DNA from: Clostridia bacterium
GTDB lineage: Bacteria; Bacillota_A; Clostridia; Oscillospirales; CAG-272
Length of the DNA stretch: 42,385 bases
Assembly (NCBI GenBank): GCA_017454075.1
Contig: JAFTDQ010000011.1
Location: forward strand, 1-42,385
Direction: 5' to 3'
Shown: in pieces, positions 16,937 through 25,646 of the stretch
How the letters are laid out: every line of letters starts with the position of its first letter
Numbering within the stretch: position 1 is the stretch's first letter
Notes under the pieces: model-generated
Seen by the model: the letters and a program-made list of their open reading frames with translations, nothing else
Told to the model about the DNA's origin: nothing
Databases searched by the model: none
Made by a program: the position numbers and the translations under genes

Positions 16937-17916
16937 ATCCAACCCGTGTTATTTGTCTTGTAATCTCTGAGAAGAAGGTCGGCGTCCTTAAGGAGAGAAG
17001 CGGCCTCCTCCTCGCTGTAAACCGTTGCTCCGCTCGCGCATGCGTGTCCGCCGCCGTGATAACGGGAGGCGAGCTCCTGGACCTCCGCAAATCTGGAACG
17101 CAGTCTCACGCGGAAGCTTCCGTCGTCGTTTTCGATAAACGCGATCCATATGAGACTGCCCCTGATACCGTCCATAACGGAAATGACCGCGCTTGCCGTT
17201 TCCATCGAGAGATTGTGCGCTTCCCGCGTCTCTTTCGTGATCCTGAGCCATGCGACGCCGTTTTCGGTTATATTTATCGACCCTTTCATTTCGGCTTCAA
17301 ACCTGACGGTCTCTATGTCGTCCATATACAGGTTTGCGTAAACCGTTTCGATGTCCACTCCGTAATCAAGCAGAACGGCGGCGCAGCGGAGAGTTTCGGC
17401 GCAGGTCCCCCGGTAGCGGAATCTTCCCGAATCCGTCACCATTCCCGCATACAGGCAGGTTGCGGCGCGGCGGTCCATTCTGAGTTTTTCCGAAAACATA
17501 AACAGATCGACGATCATTTCGCAGGCGGAAGAGCGCTCCTCCTCGACCCATGAAACGTCTCCGTACGGCTTGTCGTCGATATGATGATCTATTTTGACGA
17601 GCTTTTTCCCTTTCAGGACGCGGCTGTTCGATATTCTGTCGAAAGATCCCGTGTCAACGACTATCACGAGAGCGTTTTCATAGTCCGTGTCCGCCGGTCT
17701 CGGTCCCTCGTCGCCGAGAAAAGACACGTATTCGGAGTAATCCTCGTTGTCGAGAAACACGCGCTTTTCGGGGTACGTGTTTCTTATTATACCGGCGAGC
17801 CCGAGGGTTGAGCCGACGGCGTCTCCGTCGGGGCGGATATGCCTTGATATTATGATCGTTTCGTATTCTTCCAGAAGATCAAGGATCTCTTTTCTGACAC
17901 TTTCACCGGGCTTCAT
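16933..17916 (-). CDS. DHH/DHHA1 phosphoesterase, NrnA-like (paralogue 1)
   Basis: 327 aa. The DHH domain shows HIRPDGDAVGS (motif I, near residue 25), VVDTGSFDRI (motif II) and KIDHHIDD (motif III). The DHHA1 domain ends with GGGHACASGAT. NrnA-type enzymes degrade 2-5 nt RNA oligomers to mononucleotides and remove the 3'-phosphate from pAp. The start overlaps the end of the neighbouring paralogue by 14 bp, and its stop overlaps surE by 4 bp. I see no strong ribosome site, which fits translational coupling. All catalytic motifs look intact. Which of oligoribonucleotides, pAp or cyclic-dinucleotide products it cuts cannot be told from sequence. Confidence 0.92.
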   Translation of the reverse strand: MKPGESVRKEILDLLEEYETIIISRHIRPDGDAVGSTLGLAGIIRNTYPEKRVFLDNEDYSEYVSFLGDEGPRPADTDYENALVIVVDTGSFDRISNSRVLKGKKLVKIDHHIDDKPYGDVSWVEEERSSACEMIVDLFMFSEKLRMDRRAATCLYAGMVTDSGRFRYRGTCAETLRCAAVLLDYGVDIETVYANLYMDDIETVRFEAEMKGSINITENGVAWLRITKETREAHNLSMETASAVISVMDGIRGSLIWIAFIENDDGSFRVRLRSRFAEVQELASRYHGGGHACASGATVYSEEEAASLLKDADLLLRDYKTNNTGWI

Positions 17917-18853
17917 TCTGTGTTATCTTCACAAGGTCGTCGAGCATTTTCACGGCTTCATCATAGTCCGCCACGTCGGCGCCGGACGCCTTTTTGTGAC
18001 CTCCTCCTCCGTATTTAACCGCAACGGGATTTATATTGTATTTGCTGGATCTCAGTTCACACAGCGCTTTTTCGCCGTCTTCGGTGAAATTGACCCAGAT
18101 ATCGACCCCCCGGATGTCCGACATAACGCCCACCATGCCTCTTGAAATCTGAGCCGGGTTCTCAACTCCGAGACCGTCGAGCTCCTCCTTTGTGCTGTAG
18201 ATATACGCGACGGGGCTGTCTTTGTATATTGTTATCTTCGACATGAAATGAGCTCTGAGTTTGACCGATCTGAGATCGTCACAGTAAAGGCTGCGGTAAA
18301 TGCTCTCGGTGTCTATTCCGCTCCGCATGAGAAAAGAGGCGATTTCGAACGTTTTTGAGGACGTGGAGTCATATCTGAACCTTCCCGAATCGGTCACAAT
18401 TCCGGTAAAGAGCGCGGCGGCGGTTTTTTCGCTGACCGCAAGATTCTGCTCCATCGCGAAAAATGCGATCATTCCCGCGCAGCTTTCAAAGGACGTGTCG
18501 ATCACTTCTTCATCGGTGAAGGTTTCACAGTAGATATGATGATCGATCCTCGCTGTCTTTGACGCAAGACGGAATCTGTTATCCGAAACAAGTTCTTCGG
18601 TCGCGCAGTCAAGAATGATCGAAAGCGCGCCGTCGAAATATTCATCCGGGATATCGTCCATGACGGACCTTTCCATGAACGAATACCTCCCTGCGGGATC
18701 ACCCACGCGGTAAACTGTCTTTTCGGGGAAGTTATCGCGAATAAGACCGTAGAGACCGGTCTGACTTCCGAGAGCGTCCCCGTCGGGCGAAAAATGCCTG
18801 TGGATTATTATCGTATCGAAATCTCTTATGAGAGCGATTATTTTGTCAAACAT
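17903..18853 (-). CDS. DHH/DHHA1 phosphoesterase, NrnA-like (paralogue 2)
   Basis: 316 aa from the ATG at 18853, which has GGAGG about 9 nt upstream; the longer open frame to 18946 lies inside the upstream gene and is not needed. Motifs: HRHFSPDGDALGS, LDCATEELV, RIDHHIYCET and GGGHKKASGADV, so metal ligands and the DHHA1 glycine motif are intact. It is clearly a relative of the adjacent DHH protein but well diverged from it, suggesting an old duplication with split specificity. It overlaps the upstream nucleotidase-kinase gene by 8 bp and the downstream paralogue by 14 bp. Confidence 0.92.
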   Translation of the reverse strand: MFDKIIALIRDFDTIIIHRHFSPDGDALGSQTGLYGLIRDNFPEKTVYRVGDPAGRYSFMERSVMDDIPDEYFDGALSIILDCATEELVSDNRFRLASKTARIDHHIYCETFTDEEVIDTSFESCAGMIAFFAMEQNLAVSEKTAAALFTGIVTDSGRFRYDSTSSKTFEIASFLMRSGIDTESIYRSLYCDDLRSVKLRAHFMSKITIYKDSPVAYIYSTKEELDGLGVENPAQISRGMVGVMSDIRGVDIWVNFTEDGEKALCELRSSKYNINPVAVKYGGGGHKKASGADVADYDEAVKMLDDLVKITQNEAR

Positions 18854-19979
18854 TTTGTTTGTCCTCCGGAGGTTCGATCCCCAGACCGTCGTATATTTTC
18901 CTGACGCATGCGTCAGCCCCGGTGTCGAAGTTGACCGCGAAATCACAGAACACTATGTTTCTCATTTCAAAATCAATCGACATTATCCTGTTTATTTTAT
19001 CTTCGACGTTTATATTGCGCCCGAGGATGTTTACCAGAATATTTCTTTTGTCCCTCTCCGTGAAAACGAGCGCCGCCTTTGAACGGTATTTGTTTTTCAG
19101 AGTCAGCGCGCCGCAGATGTCGATTGGGATTACTGCGATTTTTCCGTCGTCAACTATCCCCGAGATCTGGCTTTCCGACGTGCCGAAATCGAAGGTCCCG
19201 TAAACGGTGGTTTCAAGGAAAATCCCGTCGTCGCGCTCCTTTATGAATTCTTCTTTTGAAACGAAACGATAGGCGGATTCCGGTTCACCCTCGATCCTCG
19301 GACGGGTAGTCGTCGTCACCGGCTTTGAAAATCTCGGATCGGAGGTCAGTATGGAGGCGATCTCGGTCTTTCCGGTACCCGTCGGACCGACGAGACAGAG
19401 CACGCCGCCCTTTGTGAGGTCGGGCTCTTTTTCAACAAAAGATTTTCCGATCGTCTTTGCGAGGTGAATGAAGTCGGAATATGAGTTTACCGAAAGGAGG
19501 CCGGACAGGGAAGTGTTCCACGGCTTTCTCATGAGAACGGGATATGAGGCCTGAGACGACGAAATGTTATGAGACGCGTCGTCAAGAAGAATGTCGATAT
19601 GAACGAGATCCTTTCTCGTTCCGATGAGAATGTTTCCCTGCGGAACGTCGGGAAAATCCTCCATCAGCCTTTTTGCCCTTGCGCTCATGCACTGCGGAGG
19701 GACGGACGTGATAAAGAAAACGTCGGCGATCCTGCAAAGGTCTCGTACGAAATTCTGAGCCCCTTTGAAAAGCGGCTGATGAAGAACGAAATCCGGATCG
19801 GCGAAATAATCGATCCGTTCATCCGATCTGTCGCCGAGTTTGCCCCACGCCTTTATGTGATTTATGTCGAAAACCGGATCGTCGCCGTACTTTTCACGCA
19901 GAAGCGAGAGGGCATACGTATTGCATTCATACAGTATGTCATCGACGTCCAGCCCTATTCTTAAACGGTATTTTCTCAT
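18846..19979 (-). CDS. Fusion: HAD-type 5'-nucleotidase + guanylate kinase-like domain
   Basis: 377 aa from the ATG at 19979 (GGAAAG just upstream). Residues 1-~185 look like a HAD deoxyribonucleotidase (NT5C-like): GLDVDDILYE with D11 and D13, FFITSVPP with T91, and DILLDDASHN with D133/D134. Residues ~190-370 look like guanylate kinase: P-loop GPTGTGKT (198-205), TTTTRPRIEGE with GMP-binding Arg226 and Arg228, YRFVSKEEF with Y237, and FLETTVYGTFDFGTS with E256. A nucleotidase joined to a nucleoside-monophosphate kinase is an odd pair, since they catalyse opposite steps. It may act in damaged-nucleotide handling or salvage, or the kinase part may act as a sensor. It is the first gene of the operon. 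Confidence 0.85.
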   Translation of the reverse strand: MRKYRLRIGLDVDDILYECNTYALSLLREKYGDDPVFDINHIKAWGKLGDRSDERIDYFADPDFVLHQPLFKGAQNFVRDLCRIADVFFITSVPPQCMSARAKRLMEDFPDVPQGNILIGTRKDLVHIDILLDDASHNISSSQASYPVLMRKPWNTSLSGLLSVNSYSDFIHLAKTIGKSFVEKEPDLTKGGVLCLVGPTGTGKTEIASILTSDPRFSKPVTTTTRPRIEGEPESAYRFVSKEEFIKERDDGIFLETTVYGTFDFGTSESQISGIVDDGKIAVIPIDICGALTLKNKYRSKAALVFTERDKRNILVNILGRNINVEDKINRIMSIDFEMRNIVFCDFAVNFDTGADACVRKIYDGLGIEPPEDKQNV

Positions 19980-20073
19980 TTTGCTTTCCAATCTCAGAAA
20001 GAAGATTACGTTTTCGGTCTGTACGGCTCTTTCCCCGGTCAAATCTTTTCCCGCGGAGAGCCTGTAACATTTT

Positions 20074-20102
20074 ATTATATCATAATAACCCGATAAAAGC
20101 AA
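20074..20102 (-). promoter_or_regulatory. Probable promoter of the nucleotide-phosphoesterase operon
   Basis: On the minus strand, TATAAT (20074-20079) is preceded at 17 bp by TTGCTT (20097-20102). The -10 is perfect and the -35 matches three of six bases. It would start transcription about 100 bp before the fusion gene. The 341-bp gap 19980-20320 also holds the divergent gcv promoter; I see nothing else there. Confidence 0.5.
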
Positions 20103-20179
20103 TCGTTTTTGCCGGAGCGGTTCGTAAAACCCGGGCCGAATGATCTGACGAAACGTACGGCAGGCGTCAGTTGGGCGTC

Positions 20180-20208
20180 TTGATTTCCGAACCGGAAAGT
20201 GATATAAT
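20180..20208 (+). promoter_or_regulatory. Promoter of the glycine cleavage operon
   Basis: TTGATT (20180-20185), 17-bp spacer, TATAAT (20203-20208). Predicted start near 20215, leaving a ~105-nt leader before gcvT. I looked for the conserved cores of a glycine riboswitch in this leader and did not find them, although gcv operons are often controlled that way. Confidence 0.75.
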
Positions 20209-20320
20209 ACAATGTTGGGATGACGGATTGATCACGTCGTTTATTATTCCGATCGGGACGGCTTTTCTTCCGGATCGCGGGAAAACGGAACGCCGGAAAA
20301 AATGTCAAAGGAGAGACGTA

Positions 20321-21556
20321 ATGAGTGAACTGAAACAAACGCTTTTACATGACGTCCACGTGGCGGCGGGCGCCGTCATGGTGGATTTCGGAGGATGGGA
20401 AATGCCCGTCAGGTACCCGGAGGGTATCGTGGCGGAACATCTGTATACGAGATCATGCTGCTCGCTTTTTGACGTTTCACACATGGGACGTCTGATTATT
20501 GAGGGACCGGATCGCGTGCCGTTCCTTCAGCACGTGCTGTCGAGCAACGTCTCGGCGCTTGAGCTGAACAGAGCGCAGTACTGCATAATCCCTACGGAGG
20601 ACGGCGGCGCCGTTGACGACGCTTATCTGTACCGTTTCGAAGACGAACGTTTTCTCCTCGTCGTGAACGCCGCGAACACCGACAAGGACCTCTCATATCT
20701 TCTGCCCGTCATAAAAAAATACGACTGCACCCTTCGGAATATAACGGGTGAGACGGTCTCTATCGCCGTTCAGGGTCCGAAAAGCGAAGAGATGCTATCG
20801 GCGCTCGCGGGAGGAGCAGAGCTTCCGGGGCCGAAGCGCAACTCGCTCGGAACGATGACTTTCGAGGGCAGGGAGGTCCGCGTCGCAAGGACGGGATATA
20901 CCGCGGAGCCCGTCGGATACGAACTGTTTCTTAAAAACGAAGACGCCGTGTGGATGTGGGACAGGCTTATCGGACTCGGGGCAAAGCCCGCCGGACTCGG
21001 CGCTCGCGACACGCTCCGCACGGAAGGCATGCTTCCGCTTTACGGAGATGAAATGGGAACAGACGTCGAGGGCAATCCCATGCCGATATTTGCGCTGTCG
21101 CTTGCAAAATTCGCCGTTTCGTTCGACGAACGCAAAGGGGATTTCGTCGGCCGGGCCGCGCTTCTCAGACAGTCGGAGGCCCGGGAGGCGTTCCGCGAGG
21201 GGAAGTTTACGGAAGAAGCCATGAAGGTACTCCCGAAACAGATCCGTCCGATCGCCCTTGTCGATCGCGGCGTGATGCGTCACGGGATGGAGGTTTACCG
21301 GAACGGAGAAATGATCGGCTGGGTAACGAGCGGAACGATGATTCCGTACTACCTGACGGAAGGGGAGGGACAGAACGTAAGACTCCTTCCGGAAACCGGA
21401 AAAAGAGCGATCGGAATCGCCTATATCTCGTCCGACGTCCCGGTGAACAGCGAGGTCGAGGTCGACGTGCGCGGCAAGCGGATCAGGGCGGTTATACCTC
21501 AGAAACACCTGAATAACCTGACGCCGCCGTACGCGGTGCCTGTAATTGCAAAATAA
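20321..21556 (+). CDS. gcvT: Aminomethyltransferase, glycine cleavage T protein
   Basis: Transfers the aminomethyl carbon from lipoylated GcvH to tetrahydrofolate, releasing ammonia. 411 aa from the ATG at 20321, preceded by AAAGGAGAG; the open frame begins 50 codons earlier inside the leader and is not coding. The N-terminus matches the family (TLLHDVHVAAGAVMVDFGGW). Landmarks are LFDVSHMGR, the folate-binding region, and GLGARDTLRTEGMLPLYG. It is somewhat longer than typical T proteins (~360-370 aa), with an insert near FVGRAALLRQSEAREAFREG. First gene of the gcv operon; GcvH follows after 27 bp. Confidence 0.96.
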   Translation: MSELKQTLLHDVHVAAGAVMVDFGGWEMPVRYPEGIVAEHLYTRSCCSLFDVSHMGRLIIEGPDRVPFLQHVLSSNVSALELNRAQYCIIPTEDGGAVDDAYLYRFEDERFLLVVNAANTDKDLSYLLPVIKKYDCTLRNITGETVSIAVQGPKSEEMLSALAGGAELPGPKRNSLGTMTFEGREVRVARTGYTAEPVGYELFLKNEDAVWMWDRLIGLGAKPAGLGARDTLRTEGMLPLYGDEMGTDVEGNPMPIFALSLAKFAVSFDERKGDFVGRAALLRQSEAREAFREGKFTEEAMKVLPKQIRPIALVDRGVMRHGMEVYRNGEMIGWVTSGTMIPYYLTEGEGQNVRLLPETGKRAIGIAYISSDVPVNSEVEVDVRGKRIRAVIPQKHLNNLTPPYAVPVIAK

Positions 21557-21583
21557 AAAACAATCCGACACGGAGGAATTATT

Positions 21584-21958
21584 ATGAACATCAAAAGCGA
21601 ACTCAGATACACCCGCGATCACGAATGGATCGCCGATGAAAACGGACTGTGCGTTATAGGCATCTCGGATTACGCGCAGAATGCGATGGGAGACATAGTT
21701 TTCGTAAATATGCCGCAGGTCGGCGACGACGTCACGGCCGGCGAATCGTTCGGAGATCTCGAGTCCGTCAAGGCGGTTTCCGACATGCTCTGCCCGGTCA
21801 CCGGCACCGTCGCCGAAATCAACGAAGAACTTCTCGACTCGCCCGAAAAGCTGAACGAAGACCCTTACGGCGCATGGATTATTAAGGTTTCCGGAGTGAC
21901 CGAGACCGACGAACTTCTGAGCGCTGCGGAATACGAAGCGTTCTGCCCGGAGGCGTAA
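21584..21958 (+). CDS. gcvH: Glycine cleavage H protein (lipoyl carrier)
   Basis: 124 aa carrier protein that shuttles the aminomethyl group and reducing equivalents between P, T and L proteins. The lipoylation site is K63 in DLESVKAVSDM. The start has a strong site, GGAGGAATTATT. The full-length sequence begins ELRYTRDHEWI as in the family. lplA lies three genes downstream and can attach lipoate here. Spacing to gcvPA is 2 bp. Confidence 0.97.
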   Translation: MNIKSELRYTRDHEWIADENGLCVIGISDYAQNAMGDIVFVNMPQVGDDVTAGESFGDLESVKAVSDMLCPVTGTVAEINEELLDSPEKLNEDPYGAWIIKVSGVTETDELLSAAEYEAFCPEA

Positions 21959-21960
21959 AA

Positions 21961-23274
21961 ATGGGAAGTTACGTTCCTTCAACGGAGGAACAGCGCCGCG
22001 AAATGCTCGCGGCCGTCGGACTTTCTTCTATCCGGGATCTTTACGCGGACGTCCCGGAAAGCATGATACTCGACCGGCCTCTTGATCTGCCGGAAGGCAT
22101 GAGCGAGCTTGAGGTCCGCGAAGCCATGAAAGAAACGGCTTCGAAGAATAAGGTGTTCGGCACGGTGCTCCGCGGAGCGGGAGCGTACGATCACTATATC
22201 CCGTCGATCGTGAAGTACATACCGGCAAAGGAGGAGTTCCTTACCGCCTATACTCCTTATCAGGCGGAGATCAGCCAGGGGGTCCTTCAGTCGATTTTCG
22301 AGTATCAGACGATGATCTCGGAACTTACGGGAATGGACGTGTCAAACGCGTCGGTTTACGACGGAGCGACGGCCGCGGCGGAGGCCGCCGCCATGTGCCG
22401 CGACCGCAAACGCCGCGTAACTCTTATCTCTGCGTCCGTTCACCCCGACGTGATAAACACCGTCCGCACGTATTGCTACGGAACGAACGACGAGCTTGTC
22501 GTAGTACCGATAAAGGACGGTAAAACGGACAAAGACGCCCTCAGGGCAATGCTGAACGACGGAGTCGCGTCGTTTTACGTGCAGCAGCCGAATTTTTACG
22601 GACTTTTTGAGGACGCCGGGGAGCTCGGCGAGATCGTGCATTCCGCAGGCGCGATGTTCGTCATGGGATGCAATCCGATCGCTCTTGCCGTCATGAAGAC
22701 GCCGAGAGACTGCGGCGCTGATATAGCAGTCGGAGAAGGGCAGCCGCTCGGAATGCCGATCGGCTTCGGCGGACCTTATCTCGGTTTTATGACGACTACG
22801 ATGAAAAACATCCGCAAACTGCCCGGCCGTATCGTCGGCGAAACCACCGATAATGACGGAAACAGGGCTTTCGTCCTGTCGCTTCAGGCGAGAGAGCAGC
22901 ATATACGCCGTGAAAAAGCAAGCTCCAATATCTGTTCAAACGAGGCGCTGTGCGCTCTGACCGCGGGACTGTATATGGCGACCATGGGACCCCGCGGTAT
23001 GGCTGAGGCCGCACGGCAGTCGATGGCCAAGGCGCACTATCTTGAAAAGAAACTCTGCGGGATAAACGGCGTGAGCCGTCGCTTTGAAGGCGAATTTTTC
23101 CATGAGTTTATGCTTGACATGCCGCGTATTCCCGATATTGAGGCGGCGCTTATGAAAATAAACGTCCTTCCCGGTCTGCCCTACGAAGGCGGCATGCTCT
23201 GGTGCGTGACAGAAAAGGTGAGTAAAGAAAAACTCGACGAGGTCGTTTCCGTCGTGAAGGAGGTGCTTGCATGA
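21961..23274 (+). CDS. gcvPA: Glycine dehydrogenase (decarboxylating) subunit 1
   Basis: 437 aa, the N-terminal half of the P protein, which Firmicutes encode as two subunits. Motifs: YIPSTEEQRREML, then GAGAYDHYIPS and FLTAYTPYQAEISQGVLQ near residue 80-105. The GGAGG ribosome site lies inside the end of gcvH. It lacks the PLP lysine, which sits in GcvPB, as expected. It overlaps gcvPB by 4 bp (ATGA), so the two subunits should be made in equal amounts. Confidence 0.97.
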   Translation: MGSYVPSTEEQRREMLAAVGLSSIRDLYADVPESMILDRPLDLPEGMSELEVREAMKETASKNKVFGTVLRGAGAYDHYIPSIVKYIPAKEEFLTAYTPYQAEISQGVLQSIFEYQTMISELTGMDVSNASVYDGATAAAEAAAMCRDRKRRVTLISASVHPDVINTVRTYCYGTNDELVVVPIKDGKTDKDALRAMLNDGVASFYVQQPNFYGLFEDAGELGEIVHSAGAMFVMGCNPIALAVMKTPRDCGADIAVGEGQPLGMPIGFGGPYLGFMTTTMKNIRKLPGRIVGETTDNDGNRAFVLSLQAREQHIRREKASSNICSNEALCALTAGLYMATMGPRGMAEAARQSMAKAHYLEKKLCGINGVSRRFEGEFFHEFMLDMPRIPDIEAALMKINVLPGLPYEGGMLWCVTEKVSKEKLDEVVSVVKEVLA

Positions 23275-24674
23275 AACTGATTTTCGAAAAAAGCGTCCCC
23301 GGCCGCGGATGCAGCATTCTTCCGGAATGCGACGTAGAACCCGTTTCATTGCCCGGGGATATCGTCCGCGAACAGCCGCCGCGTCTTCCCGAACTCAGCG
23401 AGACCGACATTTCGAGGCATTATACCGAGCTTAACAGACAGGTGTACGGAGTAAACTGCGGTTTTTATCCGCTCGGCTCCTGTACCATGAAATACAATCC
23501 GCGAGTTGATGAGGAAGCCGCCGCGCTCGAGGGATTTACGAACGTGCATCCCCTGGCGCCGGCCGATACAGTGCGCGGCTGCCGCGAAGTGCTCGAAAAG
23601 CTTAAAAACAGCCTGTGCGAGATAACCGGTATGGACGGTATGACGTTCCAGCCGGCCGCGGGCGCGCACGGCGAATTTACCGGCGTGCTTCTCATAAAAC
23701 AGTATCACGATTCGAGAAACGACGTAAAACGCACTAAAATAATCGTACCCGACTCGGCGCACGGGACAAATCCGGCAACGGCGGCAATGTGCGGTTATCA
23801 GGTCGTAAACGTTCCGTCTGCGCCCGACGGATGCGTCGATATCGGGGAGCTGAAAAATGCGCTCGGCGACGACGTCGCGGGGCTTATGCTGACGAACCCG
23901 AACACGGTCGGGATTTTTGACGAAAACATTCTCGAAATAACGAAACTTGTGCACGAAGCGGGCGGGCTCTGTTATTATGACGGCGCGAACCTCAACGCCA
24001 TTATGGGCGTCGTTCGTCCCGGCGATATGGGTTTCGACTGCGTACATCTCAACCTGCACAAGACGTTTGCCACGCCTCACGGCGGCGGCGGACCGGGAGC
24101 GGGCGCAGTAGGGTGCAAAGAGTTCCTCAAACCCTTCCTTCCGCATTCCGCGCTGATGGAAAAACCCGGCAGCGTTCAGGTAAGGGCGTTTGCGGGGAAT
24201 TTCCTTGTCTGCGTACGTGCGCTCGCCTACATACTTACGCTCGGCCGTGAAGGGATAAAAGAAGCTTCGACAAACGCCGTCCTCAACGCGAATTATCTTA
24301 TGAACAGGATCAAGGGAACGTTTGAGCCGGCTTTTGACCGGATCTGCATGCACGAGTTCGTTCTCGATCTCTCGGATTACGAAAAGGAAACCGGAGTTTC
24401 GGCGCTTGACGTGGCGAAATCGCTTATCGACTGCGGAATGCATCCGCCTACGATGTATTTCCCGCTTATAGTTCACGAGGCGCTTATGCTCGAACCTACC
24501 GAGACAGAAAGCAAGGAAACTCTTGACATGGCTGCCGACGCTTTCCGCCGGCTTTACGACCTCGGCAAAACCGATCCGGAGAAAATGCACGGGTCGCCTC
24601 ACGGCACGCCGATCGGACGTCCCGACGAGGTGAAGGCGGCGCGGACCCCCGTTGTCAGGTATTCGTTTGAATGA
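23271..24674 (+). CDS. gcvPB: Glycine dehydrogenase (decarboxylating) subunit 2
   Basis: 467 aa catalytic half of the P protein. It binds PLP through K264 in NLHKTFATPHGGGGPGAG, decarboxylates glycine and loads the methylamine group onto GcvH lipoyl. Other landmarks: FYPLGSCTMKYNPR and ANLNAIMGVVRPGD. The length is normal. The start overlaps gcvPA and the stop overlaps lplA, both by 4 bp, so it is tightly coupled. Confidence 0.97.
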   Translation: MKLIFEKSVPGRGCSILPECDVEPVSLPGDIVREQPPRLPELSETDISRHYTELNRQVYGVNCGFYPLGSCTMKYNPRVDEEAAALEGFTNVHPLAPADTVRGCREVLEKLKNSLCEITGMDGMTFQPAAGAHGEFTGVLLIKQYHDSRNDVKRTKIIVPDSAHGTNPATAAMCGYQVVNVPSAPDGCVDIGELKNALGDDVAGLMLTNPNTVGIFDENILEITKLVHEAGGLCYYDGANLNAIMGVVRPGDMGFDCVHLNLHKTFATPHGGGGPGAGAVGCKEFLKPFLPHSALMEKPGSVQVRAFAGNFLVCVRALAYILTLGREGIKEASTNAVLNANYLMNRIKGTFEPAFDRICMHEFVLDLSDYEKETGVSALDVAKSLIDCGMHPPTMYFPLIVHEALMLEPTETESKETLDMAADAFRRLYDLGKTDPEKMHGSPHGTPIGRPDEVKAARTPVVRYSFE

Positions 24675-25645
24675 TCGACCGGCTACTCGTCTTTGAAAGC
24701 GACAGCCTCGACCCGTACCGCAATTTGGCGATTGAGCGGCACCTGTTAGAATCCGTTTCCGACGGGTGCTGCATTCTTTATCTGTGGCAGAACGATCGCA
24801 CCGTTGTTATCGGAAGGAATCAGAACGCCTGGACGGAATGCCGCACCGAGCTTCTTAAAAGGGAGGGCGGTCGCCTCGCCCGCCGGCTTTCGGGCGGCGG
24901 AGCGGTATATCACGATACCGGGAACCTCAATTTCACGTTTCTTGTAAAGACCGCCGATTACGACCTCGACCGGCAGCTGGATGTGATATCATCCGCCTGC
25001 GTCCGGTTGGGCGTAAAAGCTGAGCGGTCGGGAAGAAACGACCTCACTGCTTCCGGGAAAAAGTTTTCGGGAAGCGCGTTTTACCGGCAGAACGACAGAT
25101 CGTATCACCACGGCACGCTTCTTGTCGATACGGATACAGATCGCATGGAGAGGTATCTGAGCCCCTCCGCGGCGAAACTCGAATCAAAGGGAGTGAAAAG
25201 CGTCCGATCAAGGGTCGTCAACCTTCGGGAGATTAACCCGTCGGTCACCGTAGAAGCGCTTAAGGACGCCCTTAAAACCTCGTTTTCTGAGGTTTACGGC
25301 CGCGGGGCGGAGCCGTTCGGCCCTGTCGATGAATCCGCGGTAGGGGCGCTTACCGAGCGCTTTTCCGGGGAGACGTGGCTTTTCGGCAGAAGCGTTCCGC
25401 TGACCTTCCGGTGTGAAAAAAGATTCCCGTGGGGAGGGCTGGAACTTCAGATAAAGGCGGATCGCGGATTTGTCGACGATATTGCGGTTTATACCGACGA
25501 TAATGATCATGAAACGGCGGAAAAAATCTGTCTGGCGCTTCGCGGGAGCCGGTTTTCGACAGAAGAACTTTCCCGAAGAATAGAAATGAACCGTGTTCCC
25601 CACGCGGCTGATATTATCACGATGTTATCTGAACAGGAGATCTGA
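24671..25645 (+). CDS. lplA: Lipoate-protein ligase A
   Basis: 324 aa, biotin/lipoate ligase fold. It has the signature RRLSGGGAVYHDTGNLNFTF, the lipoyl-AMP lysine region NDLTASGKKFSGSAF and a C-terminal accessory domain, so it can use free lipoate and ATP. It overlaps gcvPB by 4 bp. Its position between gcvPB and lpdA indicates a dedicated role in lipoylating GcvH. No lipoate synthase (lipA/lipB) is visible in the window, so the cell may depend on scavenged lipoate. Confidence 0.95.
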   Translation: MIDRLLVFESDSLDPYRNLAIERHLLESVSDGCCILYLWQNDRTVVIGRNQNAWTECRTELLKREGGRLARRLSGGGAVYHDTGNLNFTFLVKTADYDLDRQLDVISSACVRLGVKAERSGRNDLTASGKKFSGSAFYRQNDRSYHHGTLLVDTDTDRMERYLSPSAAKLESKGVKSVRSRVVNLREINPSVTVEALKDALKTSFSEVYGRGAEPFGPVDESAVGALTERFSGETWLFGRSVPLTFRCEKRFPWGGLELQIKADRGFVDDIAVYTDDNDHETAEKICLALRGSRFSTEELSRRIEMNRVPHAADIITMLSEQEI

Positions 25646-25646
25646 G

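Noticed and set aside
20209..20320. Glycine riboswitch in front of gcvT
   Set aside because: The leader is only ~105 nt and lacks the conserved glycine aptamer cores; the GGAGAG present is the ribosome site.
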